A stretch of DNA of 58,668 nt from Hyalangium gracile. GTDB lineage: Bacteria > Myxococcota > Myxococcia > Myxococcales > Myxococcaceae. The stretch is taken from positions 1 to 58,668 of the forward strand of contig NZ_JAHXBG010000045.1 of the NCBI RefSeq assembly GCF_020103725.1, in the 5' to 3' direction. Shown piece by piece: positions 31,227 to 39,557 of the stretch (position 1 is the first letter of the stretch; each line of letters opens with the position of its first letter). The notes under the pieces were generated by a model. That model did not search any database and was not told where the DNA came from. It worked only from the letters and a program-made list of their open reading frames with translations. The translations under genes and the position numbers were made by a program.

Positions 31227-33523
31227 GCGCAGGTGAATGACCAGCGGCACTTGTCCGACAGGCACTCACGGTCCGACGCGCACGCCGCGCCGCGGGACTT
31301 CTTGTTCTGGCACTTGCCCGAGTTCGTCCCCCAGCCGCAGTACTGGTTCGTGGCGCAGTGCGAGTCGCTGTCGCACAGGCACGAACCCGTCGGGTTGATG
31401 TAGCAGTCCGCGCTGCACCGGTCCGTGGTGCACTCGCGATCCGCCTTGCACGCCTGCCCGTACGCCTTGGAGCGCGGCGTGTAGCACCACCCCGTCAGGT
31501 TCGCGCAGCCACCGCACGCCCCGGACTGGCACTGCCCATCCCGGCTGCACGAGTCCCAGTTCGCCTTCTTCGGCTTGCAGTCGTTGTCGCCAGGGCCCGG
31601 CGCCTCCTCCTGGCAGTAGCTCGCCGAGCCGCAGTCCCCATCGTCATTGCACACGCATCGCCCATCGAAGGTCGCGCACAGCACCGAGGTGCACTGGTCG
31701 CTCTGGCACTCTCCGTCGAAGCGGCAGCCCTGCCCCAGCACCTTCGAGTCCGGCGCGTACGCCGCTCCGCACACCGTGGGGTACTGCGCCTCGCGCGTCT
31801 CCTTCGACACGTAGGGGAGGATGCCGCTGGTGTCGATGTCGTTGGCCGGATCCGCCATGCCCGTGCGCACCGAGGTGGCGCGCTCCCACGTGCGGATGAA
31901 GGCTTCGGCCGAGTTCTCCAGCGCCGTGGTGTTCGCCCCCACCCGCTTCAGGTCCCGCACCAGGTCCGGCTCCAGGCCGATGTGCGCCAGGCCCTTCTCG
32001 TCGAACTCCGTCCCCAGCCGGCCCGGAGCGGTGATCGTCTGCTGGTAGGCCTGGGCGTCCGCCTCGGCCTGGAAGCCCGCCGAGCACGCCCCGTTCGGCC
32101 CGAAGCGCGGCCGCGTCTGCTGGATGAAGCCGTTGAGATCGCCTCCCAGCGCCATGGGCACCTTCAGCCCCTGGCGGCCGAACTCGTACGCCTGCGCCAG
32201 CGAGCGCGTGGAGCCCTGGCAGTTGTTGGGCACGCCGGACTTCGTGTACGTGAGCGTCTCGTCATGCGCGGTGCGCAGGCCGAAGATGCCGCCCGTCTGC
32301 CGCAGGTAGCGCACCACCCACGCCGGCGTCGTCTTCTCGTCGTCCGCCAGCTTCGGGTTCATCACCTCGCGGAAGTGGCCGTGGGAGATGATCAGCGGGT
32401 AGTACGTGTTGGCCTGCGCGATGGCGTACGTGTCCTGCACGCTGCGCTCGGACATGTGCGCGATGTCCACGAGCATGCCCTTGTTCATCATCGCCTGGAC
32501 CAGCGCCTTGCCGTCCGCCGTCAGCCCCTTCACGTTGCGGCACGCGGAGTTCACGTCGAAGCCCAGCGTGAACGCGCCCGTCGTGATGCCGCAGTCGAAG
32601 TCGATGTGGCAGTTCTCCAGGAACTCGGCGGCCTGGAAGATGGCGTTGTGCGGCGCCGCGCCCGAGAAGCGGTTGTCCAGCTGGTGCACCGGCTGCAACG
32701 AGCGCACGCCCAGGTTGTAGAAGCGGTCCAGCTCCGCCCGCCAGTCCTTCGTCCCGAACAGCTTGCTCGTCTCGATGGAGAGCACCATCGCCATCCGGCC
32801 CGAGGAGATGATCTGCCGGGCGTGCGCCGGCGTGAGCGCGATCTCCACCCAGTCCGTGCGCGCATCGAAGGCCCGCGCCATCTGCACCTGCGCCTCGATG
32901 TCCGCCATCTCGTCACAGGGCCGCTTGAGGTTCTGGTACGGCAGCGCCTTGCAGAGGAACTCGTTGCTCACCAGCGAGACCACCACCAGGCTCAGCCCAC
33001 CGGTGTGCGCCTGGCGCAGCCAGCCCTCCCACGACTGCTGGTGGCCGATGGTGTCCCAGCGAGGCCACTCGGAGGGCACCTCGCGCCGCCCCATGTGCAG
33101 GCCCGTGTCGCCCTGCGTGCCCTCGATCTTCCCGATGAACTCCGAGCCCACCGCGCCACCGATGCCGAACAGCGCCGCCAGCAGCGGGTTGGTGCTCAGG
33201 TCCACCCCGCCCGAGTTCGGGCACAGGTTCAGCATGCTGCTCAGGTCCATGCGCACCCGGGCATGGCTGCTCTCCGGCATGCCGCCGTCACAGCGGTTCA
33301 GCGTGCCCGTGTAGCTGCCGTGGAACCACCCGCCACCAAAGGCCTCCTCGGCGAACATGTGGTGGTGCAGATCCGCGAAGCCCGGAACGCCCACCCCCTG
33401 CGCGCTCGTCCCCAGCTCCTGGGGAGCCGACTCTTCTTCCACGGGAGCACAGCTCGGGAGGAGGACGAGCGTCAGCCCGAGGCTCAGGAGGCTCGGATAC
33501 GCGTGGCGGAGAAGTCGCTGCAT
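31223..33523 (-). CDS. Surface lipoprotein with membrane-dipeptidase (M19)-like domain and Cys-rich C-terminus
   Basis: A 766-residue lipoprotein (lipobox LLPSC). Residues about 45-590 form an amidohydrolase/TIM-barrel domain beginning GFADLHHHMFAEEAFGGG, with the DLHxH metal motif, and later LVDIAHMSERSVQDTYAIA and IISHGHFREV, matching the His positions of the M19 renal dipeptidase family. Residues about 600-766 contain many Cys in short repeats (GQGCRFDGECQSDQC, CSRDGQCQSGACGG, CKADRECTTDRC, CASDRECLSDKC), like Dickkopf/EGF-type modules. It may hydrolyse dipeptides or related substrates at the cell surface; substrate unknown. Its stop codon overlaps the GTG of the toxin lipoprotein gene. 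Confidence 0.75.
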   Translation of the reverse strand: MQRLLRHAYPSLLSLGLTLVLLPSCAPVEEESAPQELGTSAQGVGVPGFADLHHHMFAEEAFGGGWFHGSYTGTLNRCDGGMPESSHARVRMDLSSMLNLCPNSGGVDLSTNPLLAALFGIGGAVGSEFIGKIEGTQGDTGLHMGRREVPSEWPRWDTIGHQQSWEGWLRQAHTGGLSLVVVSLVSNEFLCKALPYQNLKRPCDEMADIEAQVQMARAFDARTDWVEIALTPAHARQIISSGRMAMVLSIETSKLFGTKDWRAELDRFYNLGVRSLQPVHQLDNRFSGAAPHNAIFQAAEFLENCHIDFDCGITTGAFTLGFDVNSACRNVKGLTADGKALVQAMMNKGMLVDIAHMSERSVQDTYAIAQANTYYPLIISHGHFREVMNPKLADDEKTTPAWVVRYLRQTGGIFGLRTAHDETLTYTKSGVPNNCQGSTRSLAQAYEFGRQGLKVPMALGGDLNGFIQQTRPRFGPNGACSAGFQAEADAQAYQQTITAPGRLGTEFDEKGLAHIGLEPDLVRDLKRVGANTTALENSAEAFIRTWERATSVRTGMADPANDIDTSGILPYVSKETREAQYPTVCGAAYAPDSKVLGQGCRFDGECQSDQCTSVLCATFDGRCVCNDDGDCGSASYCQEEAPGPGDNDCKPKKANWDSCSRDGQCQSGACGGCANLTGWCYTPRSKAYGQACKADRECTTDRCSADCYINPTGSCLCDSDSHCATNQYCGWGTNSGKCQNKKSRGAACASDRECLSDKCRWSFTCA

Positions 33524-33604
33524 GCGGGGACTCCTGCTCTGACGGGGGAGGCGACCCTCATAGCGCCTCTCTCCCCCCCGGACGCAAGGTCCCTGGGGAT
33601 TCCC

Positions 33605-34669
33605 CTAATCGGGTGTCGACACGAAGGGTCCACGCAGGCCTGAGCGGAAGATCGCCAGGCAGATCAGCGTGGGGATGGCGGAGAAGAGGACCAGCCCCAC
33701 CTTGCCTCCCGTGGAGAGCGGCTCCCCGGACGTGTCCGGAAGGAAGAGGGCCGCGGCCACCGCCAGCCACCAGATGCCGCACAGCGACAAGCCCAGGCCG
33801 CCCATCGCCAGCTTGAGCCAGGACCAGAGGGTGCGCTCGGGCCGAGCGCGCCGGAGGGCGTACGCCGGCGGCTCCGTGACGCGCACGGTCATCGCGGCCT
33901 CCACTCCGCCCGCCATCATGCCCCCGGGCGTGACGACCACCCGCTCCGCCATCACCACCGAGCCAGCCACCAGCGGCCCCGCCGCCATGGCTGGACTGGC
34001 CACCTGCTGCTCGGCCTGCAGCGTCTTGTACAGCCGCCGCCCCCAGTGAACCTCGATGAAGAGGACCAGGAGCGCCAGGAAGGCATAGCCCGAGCCCGTG
34101 AACAGGAAGACGTCATAGGCGCCGTGCAGGAAGATGGCCGCGCCGAGCCCCGCCCAGAGCAGCCCGGTGCGCTGCTCCGGCTCCGCGAACCGCGCGCGCC
34201 CCAGGAACGCTCCCATCACCACGCCGGTGAAGGCGTGCCCCGGCACGGCGGTGACGGCGCGCAGCACGGCGACGCCCACGCCGTGCTCCCCCACATAGAG
34301 GATGTTCTCCAGGGTGGCGAAGCCCAGCGAGGCCGTGGCGCCGTAGACGACGCCGTCCAGCGGCTCGTCGAAGTGGTGCTTGCGCCACACGTACGCGCGC
34401 AGCACGAGGAACTTGAAGAGCTCCTCGGGGATGGCGGCGCCCAGCACGCCCTTCACGAAGGCGCTGCCCCACATGTCCCCGGCCATCCCCTGCCCCATGC
34501 CCTCGAGCAGCATCGCCACGGGCACCACGGGGATGCAGATGAGCGCGCCGAGCAGGAACGTCTTCAGCAGCATGCCCCGGGGCTCGGGGTTCTTGTCCCT
34601 CGCGTAGACGTACCAGAGCAGCAGCAGCGACGGGACGACCGCGGAACCCCCCAGCACGAGCACGGACAT
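33605..34669 (-). CDS. PrsW-family intramembrane metalloprotease
   Basis: A 354-residue membrane protein with about eight helices. Active-site motifs of the PrsW/CPBP superfamily are present: PEELFKFL (EExxK), SLGFATLENILY, VPGHAFTGVVMGAFLG and FLHGAYDVFLF. A soluble segment of about 60 residues (about 215-285, Val/Ala-rich) precedes two further helices near the C-terminus, an arrangement not typical of the shortest PrsW proteins. PrsW proteases cut membrane anti-sigma factors in Bacillus; the substrate here is unknown. It is encoded just downstream of a histidine kinase in the same direction (57-nt gap), so the two may serve one signalling route (inference). Confidence 0.82.
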   Translation of the reverse strand: MSVLVLGGSAVVPSLLLLWYVYARDKNPEPRGMLLKTFLLGALICIPVVPVAMLLEGMGQGMAGDMWGSAFVKGVLGAAIPEELFKFLVLRAYVWRKHHFDEPLDGVVYGATASLGFATLENILYVGEHGVGVAVLRAVTAVPGHAFTGVVMGAFLGRARFAEPEQRTGLLWAGLGAAIFLHGAYDVFLFTGSGYAFLALLVLFIEVHWGRRLYKTLQAEQQVASPAMAAGPLVAGSVVMAERVVVTPGGMMAGGVEAAMTVRVTEPPAYALRRARPERTLWSWLKLAMGGLGLSLCGIWWLAVAAALFLPDTSGEPLSTGGKVGLVLFSAIPTLICLAIFRSGLRGPFVSTPD

Positions 34670-34726
34670 GCGCCCACGCTACCAGAGCCCGGACAGCCGA
34701 CACGAGCGCCCCTCCGAGCCAGCAGC

Positions 34727-35992
34727 TCAGGCGCCGCTGGACACGGCCTTCTCGGCCGGCGGCTGCAGCGGCAGGTAGACGGTGAAGCAGGAGCCCTCGC
34801 CGGGCTTGCTCCGCACCGCGACGCGGCCTCCATGCGCGGTGACGATGCCGTGCACCACCGCCAGCCCCAGCCCGGTGCCCATCCCCAGCGGCTTGGTGGT
34901 GAAGAACGGCTGGAAGAGCCGGGAGAGCACCTCCGGCGACATGCCCGAGCCCGTGTCCCGCACCTCCATCCGCACCTGGTCTCCCTCCTGCCGCGTGGTG
35001 AGCTGGACCCGCCCGCCCGGCCCGGTGGCCTGCCCGGCGTTCACCAGCAGGTTCACCAGCACCTGGGCGATCTGCCTCGGCCGCCCCACCACCTTGCTCA
35101 GCTCTCCCAGGTCCGCCTCCACCTTGCAATGGCCGAGCTGCCCGTGGGCGATGCGCAGCGCCGCGCGCGCCTCCTCGTTCAGATCGTACTCGGTGGGGAT
35201 CTCCGCATCGCCTCGGGAGAAGCGCCGCAGATCCGACACGATGGCGTTCACCCGGCGGATGCCGTCCAGCGTCTCCGGCAGCACCTCCGTCACGTACTCC
35301 TGGAGCGGGCCCGGCAGGCCCGGCTGCCGCTGCAGCTCCTTGTAGAGCGAGCTGACGTTGCTGGTGACGAAGCTCATCGGGTTGTTGATCTCGTGCGCGA
35401 CGCCCGCGGCCATCATGCCCAGGCTGGAGAGCTTCTCCTGCTCCAGGGCGCGCTCGTGCGCCTTCTGCAGCTGCTCCTGCTGCACCAGCACCCGCCGCAG
35501 CATGATCTGGTGCAGGGCCGTCCGCCGGTCCGCCACCTGGAACGCGATGGCCGCCAGCACCGTGAAGGCCACGGGCAGCAGGGGATCGCATCCCCCCAGC
35601 AGCGCCACCGCGTCGACGAAGACCAGGTAGGCCAGGGCCCGCAGGCGCTCCCACCGCCCCTCTCCCTCGAACCAGAGCATGTTGAAGGGCACGTAGATCC
35701 AGAGCAGGACGGACCACTTCACCAGGGGGCCCAGGATCAAGAAGGACAGCGCGCTCACGCCCAGCCGCACCGTCTCGGCCCACGGGTACCCCACCCTGCG
35801 CCACACCCACTGGACGACCAGCGTGTTGCTGATGCCCACCACCAACAACACCGCCGCGAGCACGCCCACCACCCGCCACTGCCCCCAGAACTGGAAGATG
35901 AGCAGCAGGAACATGCCGAACCCGCCAATCCTCCGCAGGGAGTCGAGTTCACGGCGGAGGTAGTCGGGGCTGACTTCTGGAGGCGTGCTCAT
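34727..35992 (-). CDS. Membrane sensor histidine kinase
   Basis: A 421-residue kinase; the ATG at 35992 is chosen because the upstream in-frame extension is low-complexity and non-conserved. About five transmembrane helices (about 22-165, GMFLLLIFQFWGQWRVVGVL, ILGPLVKWSVLLWIYVPFNM) have no large periplasmic sensor domain. A short coiled coil follows (LVQQEQLQKAHERALEQEK). The dimerisation box is GVAHEINNPMSF with His200. The ATPase domain shows NLLVNAGQA (N box), VRDTGSGM (G1) and GTGLGLAVVHGIV (G2). No response regulator is adjacent, so it is an orphan kinase, common in myxobacteria. Confidence 0.88.
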   Translation of the reverse strand: MSTPPEVSPDYLRRELDSLRRIGGFGMFLLLIFQFWGQWRVVGVLAAVLLVVGISNTLVVQWVWRRVGYPWAETVRLGVSALSFLILGPLVKWSVLLWIYVPFNMLWFEGEGRWERLRALAYLVFVDAVALLGGCDPLLPVAFTVLAAIAFQVADRRTALHQIMLRRVLVQQEQLQKAHERALEQEKLSSLGMMAAGVAHEINNPMSFVTSNVSSLYKELQRQPGLPGPLQEYVTEVLPETLDGIRRVNAIVSDLRRFSRGDAEIPTEYDLNEEARAALRIAHGQLGHCKVEADLGELSKVVGRPRQIAQVLVNLLVNAGQATGPGGRVQLTTRQEGDQVRMEVRDTGSGMSPEVLSRLFQPFFTTKPLGMGTGLGLAVVHGIVTAHGGRVAVRSKPGEGSCFTVYLPLQPPAEKAVSSGA

Positions 35993-36090
35993 CGGTTGGG
36001 TCCAGCGACGAGCAGGAGCAGCACCGCGGGAGGCAACGAGGAGCGGTTGCTTCTGCCTGCCTGGAGCATAGCCCGCCGCGCGGACGCCAA

Positions 36091-36110
36091 ATATCGGGGC
36101 CCGTCGATAT
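36091..36110. promoter_or_regulatory. Inverted repeat upstream of the kinase gene
   Basis: ATATCG (36091-36096) and CGATAT (36105-36110) are perfect inverted arms around eight G/C-rich bases, about 100 nt upstream of the kinase start. It could be a regulator site for the kinase or the divergent sulfur operon; nothing more can be said. Confidence 0.25.
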
Positions 36111-36216
36111 CCACGGACATGGCCGGGCCCACCTGCCCTTCCAGACGGAGCGTCAAGCGGAGTTCTCATCCAACGACGCCCGGCTCCACACCTCCCCGGC
36201 GGGAGGGCCGGCGGCG

Positions 36217-36263
36217 TCCGCTATAGCGGATGAGTTGACTCCGTCCGTTATAGCGGATATTTG
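36217..36263 (+). promoter_or_regulatory. Twin palindromic operators and candidate promoter of the sulfur operon
   Basis: TCCGCTATAGCGGA (36217-36230) is a perfect 14-bp palindrome. TCCGTTATAGCGGA (36244-36257) is a second copy with one mismatch, centred 27 bp later. A -35-like TTGACT (36235-36240) lies between them and a weak -10-like TATTTG starts at 36258, so the second palindrome would fill the promoter spacer. That is a classic repressor layout. The regulator is not encoded in the window. Rrf2/CymR-type control of sulfur genes would be one possibility (inference). Confidence 0.6.
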
Positions 36264-36272
36264 TTGACCATA

Positions 36273-36305
36273 ATGACGTATCCCGAATCGAAACGCGCTC
36301 GCTGA
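36273..36305 (+). CDS. Possible leader peptide of the sulfur operon
   Basis: A 10-codon frame, MTYPESKRAR, lies between the promoter candidate and the leader hairpins. No good ribosome binding site is seen and it contains no Cys or Met run, so translation-coupled sulfur sensing is not obvious. Recorded because of its position only. Confidence 0.2.
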   Translation: MTYPESKRAR

Positions 36306-36328
36306 GCCCACGCCTGCCTCCTGTTGCT

Positions 36329-36425
36329 CCGCGCGGTGCCGGGCAGCAGGCAGCAGCCTGGTCCTCTCCCGTGTCTTCGTCACCGCGCGGCCCGCCCTCC
36401 CTGCGAGGTGGCGGGCCTTTTGTTT
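36329..36425 (+). terminator. Leader hairpins with intrinsic-terminator form before cysH (possible attenuator)
   Basis: CCGCGCGGTG (36329-36338) is the exact complement of CACCGCGCGG (36381-36390). Next, GGCCCGCC (36389-36396) pairs with GGCGGGCC (36410-36417) and is followed by TTTTGTTT (36418-36425), a standard intrinsic terminator shape. It stands in the 5' leader, 15 nt before the cysH start, so unless read through it would stop the whole operon. The two stems share only two bases. This suggests attenuation, but no riboswitch consensus is recognised. Confidence 0.5.
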
Positions 36426-36440
36426 CTCTTGGAGTTCCCG

Positions 36441-37181
36441 ATGTCGCTGGCGCCCCCCTCTGCCGCAGTGCTCTCCCAGGAAGAGCTGGCCATCACCGCT
36501 CACGAGCTGAAGTCCGCGCCTCCCGAGCGCGTGCTGGCCTGGGCCGAGCGTCGGTTCGGCGCCAACGCGGTCATCGCCTCGAGCTTCGGCGCGGAGGACG
36601 TGGTCCTCATCGATCTGGCGCGCCAGCACGCCCCCAGCCTGCGCCTGTTCACGCTCGACACGGGCCGGCTGCCCCCGGAGACGTACGAGCTGATGGAGAC
36701 GATCCGTAAGCGCTACGGGCTGGAGGTGGAGACCTACTTCCCCCAGCGCGAGCGGGTGGAGGCGCTCGAGTTCTCGCAGGGCTACTTCTCCTTCCGCAAG
36801 AGCATCGAGGCGCGCAAGGAGTGCTGCGCCATCCGCAAGGTGGAGCCGCTGCGGCGCGCGCTGGCGGGCCGGCAGGCGTGGGTGACGGGGCTGCGCCGGG
36901 AGCAGTCCGTCACCCGGACGGGCGTGGAGGTGCTGGAGCTCGACAAGGACCACGGCGGGCTGGTGAAGCTGAACCCGCTGGCGGCGTGGAGCGCGAAGCA
37001 GGTGTGGGCGTACATCCGGGAGAACGGCGTGCCGTACAACGCCCTGCATGATCGCGGCTACCCGTCCATCGGCTGCGCCCCGTGCACCCGCGCGGTGAAG
37101 CCCTACGAGGACGAGCGCGCCGGCCGCTGGTGGTGGGAGTCGGCCGAGAACCGCGAGTGCGGGCTCCACGTGAGCCGCTGA
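36441..37181 (+). CDS. cysH: Adenylyl-sulfate (APS) reductase, CysH family
   Basis: A 246-residue thiol-dependent reductase that converts APS to sulfite and AMP. The PP-loop-type nucleotide site shows ASSFGAEDVVLIDL, with LFTLDTGRLPPETY. The [4Fe-4S] ligands that mark the APS-using type are present: Cys128-Cys129 (KECCAIRK) and Cys212/Cys215 (GCAPCTR). The C-terminal catalytic Cys is in ENRECGLH. TTGGAG precedes the ATG. First structural gene of the operon, directly after the leader terminator. The cluster cysteines argue for APS rather than PAPS as substrate. Confidence 0.93.
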   Translation: MSLAPPSAAVLSQEELAITAHELKSAPPERVLAWAERRFGANAVIASSFGAEDVVLIDLARQHAPSLRLFTLDTGRLPPETYELMETIRKRYGLEVETYFPQRERVEALEFSQGYFSFRKSIEARKECCAIRKVEPLRRALAGRQAWVTGLRREQSVTRTGVEVLELDKDHGGLVKLNPLAAWSAKQVWAYIRENGVPYNALHDRGYPSIGCAPCTRAVKPYEDERAGRWWWESAENRECGLHVSR

Positions 37182-37199
37182 GCCGCCAGGAAACCCGCC

Positions 37200-37853
37200 A
37201 TGGCCTCGCCTGACACCGCCACCGACTTTCCCGTGTGCCTGCGCCTGCGCGGCAAGCGGGTGCTGCTCATCGGCGCTGGGAACATCGCCGAGGGCCGCGC
37301 CCTCCAGCTCCTGGAGACCGGGGCGCGGCTGCGGATGATCGCGCCCCAGGCCACCGAGACGCTGCGGCGCCTCGCCACCGAGGGACGGCTGGAGCTGCTG
37401 GAGCGCCCCTATGCCCGGGGAGACCTGGACGGCCAGGCGCTCGTCTTCGTCGCCACGGATGATCGGCGGGTGAGCGAGGCCGTGGCGGAGGAGGCCCGGG
37501 CGCTGGGCATCTGGCTGAACGCGGCGGACGAGCCGGACCTGTGCGACTTCACGCTGCCGTCGGTGGGCCGACGCGGCGCCATCACCGTGGCCGTCTCCAC
37601 CAGCGGCCAGGCCCCCGCGCTGGCGAGAGCGCTGCGGCAGCGGCTGGTGGAGCAGATCTCCCTCCACCACGTGCAGCTGGCCCGGCTCAGCGGGTGGCTC
37701 CGAGAGCGCCTGCCTCGGGGCCCGGCTCGCGGCCGGCTGCTGCGGCTGCTGGTGGAGGACGACATTGGCGGACAGCTGGCGAGAGGCCAGCGCCGGGCGG
37801 CCTGGGCCCGGCTCCGCGCGGAGCTGGAAGCGTTGGGAGAGCAGAGACCATGA
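37200..37853 (+). CDS. Siroheme synthase N-terminal type: precorrin-2 dehydrogenase / sirohydrochlorin ferrochelatase
   Basis: A 217-residue protein equal to the N-terminal half of CysG (like Met8/SirC). The Rossmann NAD site is RVLLIGAGNIAEGRALQLLE. PSVGRRGAITVAVSTSGQAP matches the conserved CysG segment that contributes to the active site. It oxidises precorrin-2 to sirohydrochlorin and may insert iron, giving siroheme for the sulfite reductase encoded downstream. Its stop overlaps the ATG of cobA (ATGA), indicating translational coupling; together the two genes replace one fused cysG. Confidence 0.87.
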   Translation: MASPDTATDFPVCLRLRGKRVLLIGAGNIAEGRALQLLETGARLRMIAPQATETLRRLATEGRLELLERPYARGDLDGQALVFVATDDRRVSEAVAEEARALGIWLNAADEPDLCDFTLPSVGRRGAITVAVSTSGQAPALARALRQRLVEQISLHHVQLARLSGWLRERLPRGPARGRLLRLLVEDDIGGQLARGQRRAAWARLRAELEALGEQRP

Positions 37854-38647
37854 GCAGCCGTACGAAGGGATGTGTGTACCTGGTGGGAGCGGGGCCGGGA
37901 GATCCGAGCCTGCTGACGCTGCGAGCCGCGAGGCTGCTCGCGAGCGCGGACACCGTGGTGCACGACCGCCTCATCCACCCGGGAGTGCTGGAGCACGCGC
38001 GTCCGCATGCTCGCCTCATCTACGTGGGCAAGGAGGGTGGCGGGGACTCGGTGCGCCAGGAGGACATCCACACGCTGCTCATCAGCCAGGCCCGGCTGGG
38101 CCGCGCGGTGGTGCGGCTCAAGGGCGGAGACCCGTTCGTCTTCGGCCGCGGAGGCGAGGAGGCGCTCGCGCTCGAGGAGGCCGGCGTTGCCTATGAGGTG
38201 GTGCCGGGTGTCTCCAGCATCGCGGCGGTGCCCGCGGCGGCGGCCATCCCCATCACCCACCGGGGCCTGTCGGGCTCGGTGACGTTCGCCACCGGGCACC
38301 TCGTGGAGGACACGCCGGACTGGGAGCACCTGGCCCGGGCGGAGACCCTGGTCCTCTTCATGGCGGGCCGGCGGTTGGAGGAGGCCACTCGCGCGCTGCT
38401 CTCCGCCGGGCAGTCGCCCGCCACGCTCGCCGCCGCCGTGGAGGCGGGCACCTGGGAGCACCAGCGCGTGGTGGAGGGGACGCTGGCGGACATCGCCTCG
38501 CGCGTGCGAGAGGCCGAGCTCGGCTCTCCCACGCTCCTCGTCGTGGGCGCGGTGGTCTCGCTGCGCTCGCGGCTGCACTCCCTGGCCGCCCAGGCCGGGG
38601 CGGCGGAGCTCGCTCCGCCGCGCGTCGCGGAGGCCGGTCATGAGTGA
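37850..38647 (+). CDS. cobA: Uroporphyrinogen-III C-methyltransferase
   Basis: A 265-residue SAM-dependent methyltransferase. [20 protein letters not shown] is the N-terminal tetrapyrrole-methylase signature, [19 protein letters not shown] the second, and [20 protein letters not shown] the third. It methylates uroporphyrinogen III twice to precorrin-2, feeding the enzyme encoded just upstream. The ATG at 37850 overlaps the upstream stop. Its own 3' end overlaps the start of cysD by 8 nt, so the whole block is tightly coupled. Confidence 0.92.
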   Translation: MSSRTKGCVYLVGAGPGDPSLLTLRAARLLASADTVVHDRLIHPGVLEHARPHARLIYVGKEGGGDSVRQEDIHTLLISQARLGRAVVRLKGGDPFVFGRGGEEALALEEAGVAYEVVPGVSSIAAVPAAAAIPITHRGLSGSVTFATGHLVEDTPDWEHLARAETLVLFMAGRRLEEATRALLSAGQSPATLAAAVEAGTWEHQRVVEGTLADIASRVREAELGSPTLLVVGAVVSLRSRLHSLAAQAGAAELAPPRVAEAGHE

Positions 38648-39557
38648 GTCCTCGTTCTCGCGTCTGTCCCACCTCTCGGTGCTGGAGGCGGAGAGCATCC
38701 ACATCCTCCGCGAGACGGTGGCGGAGTTCGCCAACCCGGTGATGCTCTACAGCATCGGGAAGGACTCGCAGGTGCTGCTGCACCTGGCGCGCAAGGCCTT
38801 CCACCCGGCGCCCCTGCCCTTCCCGCTGCTCCACGTGGACACCACGTGGAAGTTCCGGGACATGTACGCCTTCCGGGATCGCTTTACCGCGCAGCACGGC
38901 TTCCGGCTGCTGGTGCACCAGAACCGCAAGGCGCTGGCCGAGGGCATGAACCCGTTCGATCACGGCAGCCAGAAGTACACGCACGCCGTGAAGACGCAGG
39001 CGCTGCTCGAGGCGCTGGCGATGCACGGCTTCGACGCGGCGTTCGGCGGGGCGCGGCGGGACGAGGAGAAGTCCCGCGCCAAGGAGCGGGTGTTCTCGTT
39101 CCGGGATCGCCACGGGCAGTGGGAGCCGCGCCGGCAGCGGCCCGAGCTGTGGAACCTCTACAACGGCCGCATCGACACAGGCGAGAGCATGCGCGTCTTC
39201 CCGCTCTCCAACTGGACCGAGCTGGACGTGTGGCACTACATCCTCGAGGAGCGCATCCCCGTGGTGCCCCTGTACTTCGCCGCCGAGCGCCCCGTGGTGG
39301 AGCGCAGCGGCAACCTCATCATGGTGGACGATGAGCGGATGCGCCTGAAGCCGGGCGAGCACCCGGTGATGAAGCGGGTGCGGTTCCGGACGCTGGGCTG
39401 CTACCCGCTGAGCGGCGCCATCGAGTCGTCCGCCACCACGGTCGAGGCCGTCATCGACGAGATGGTCAACGCCCGCCAGTCCGAGCGGCAGGGCCGGCTC
39501 ATCGATCACGACGAAGAGGGCTCCATGGAGCTCAAGAAGCGCGAGGGCTACTTCTAA
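38640..39557 (+). CDS. cysD: Sulfate adenylyltransferase subunit 2
   Basis: A 305-residue ATP-sulfurylase catalytic subunit of the PP-loop family. [19 protein letters not shown] is the SGGKDS-like PP motif (here SIGKDS). [16 protein letters not shown] and [19 protein letters not shown] are conserved CysD segments, and [14 protein letters not shown] completes the match. With CysN it makes APS from sulfate and ATP, driven by GTP hydrolysis. The start overlaps cobA and the last base of its stop codon is the first base of cysN. Confidence 0.94.
   Translation: MSESSFSRLSHLSVLEAESIHILRETVAEFANPVMLYSIGKDSQVLLHLARKAFHPAPLPFPLLHVDTTWKFRDMYAFRDRFTAQHGFRLLVHQNRKALAEGMNPFDHGSQKYTHAVKTQALLEALAMHGFDAAFGGARRDEEKSRAKERVFSFRDRHGQWEPRRQRPELWNLYNGRIDTGESMRVFPLSNWTELDVWHYILEERIPVVPLYFAAERPVVERSGNLIMVDDERMRLKPGEHPVMKRVRFRTLGCYPLSGAIESSATTVEAVIDEMVNARQSERQGRLIDHDEEGSMELKKREGYF

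Noticed and set aside
30753-31265. Lipoprotein-transposase fusion read as one 170-residue protein
   Set aside because: The frame is continuous only by chance. The first half is the toxin leader and the second half is a transposase tail, so I treat it as a disrupted gene.
31358-33643. A 761-codon frame opposite the M19-like lipoprotein
   Set aside because: Antisense shadow with Arg/Val/His-rich composition; the sense gene has a signal peptide and Cys modules.
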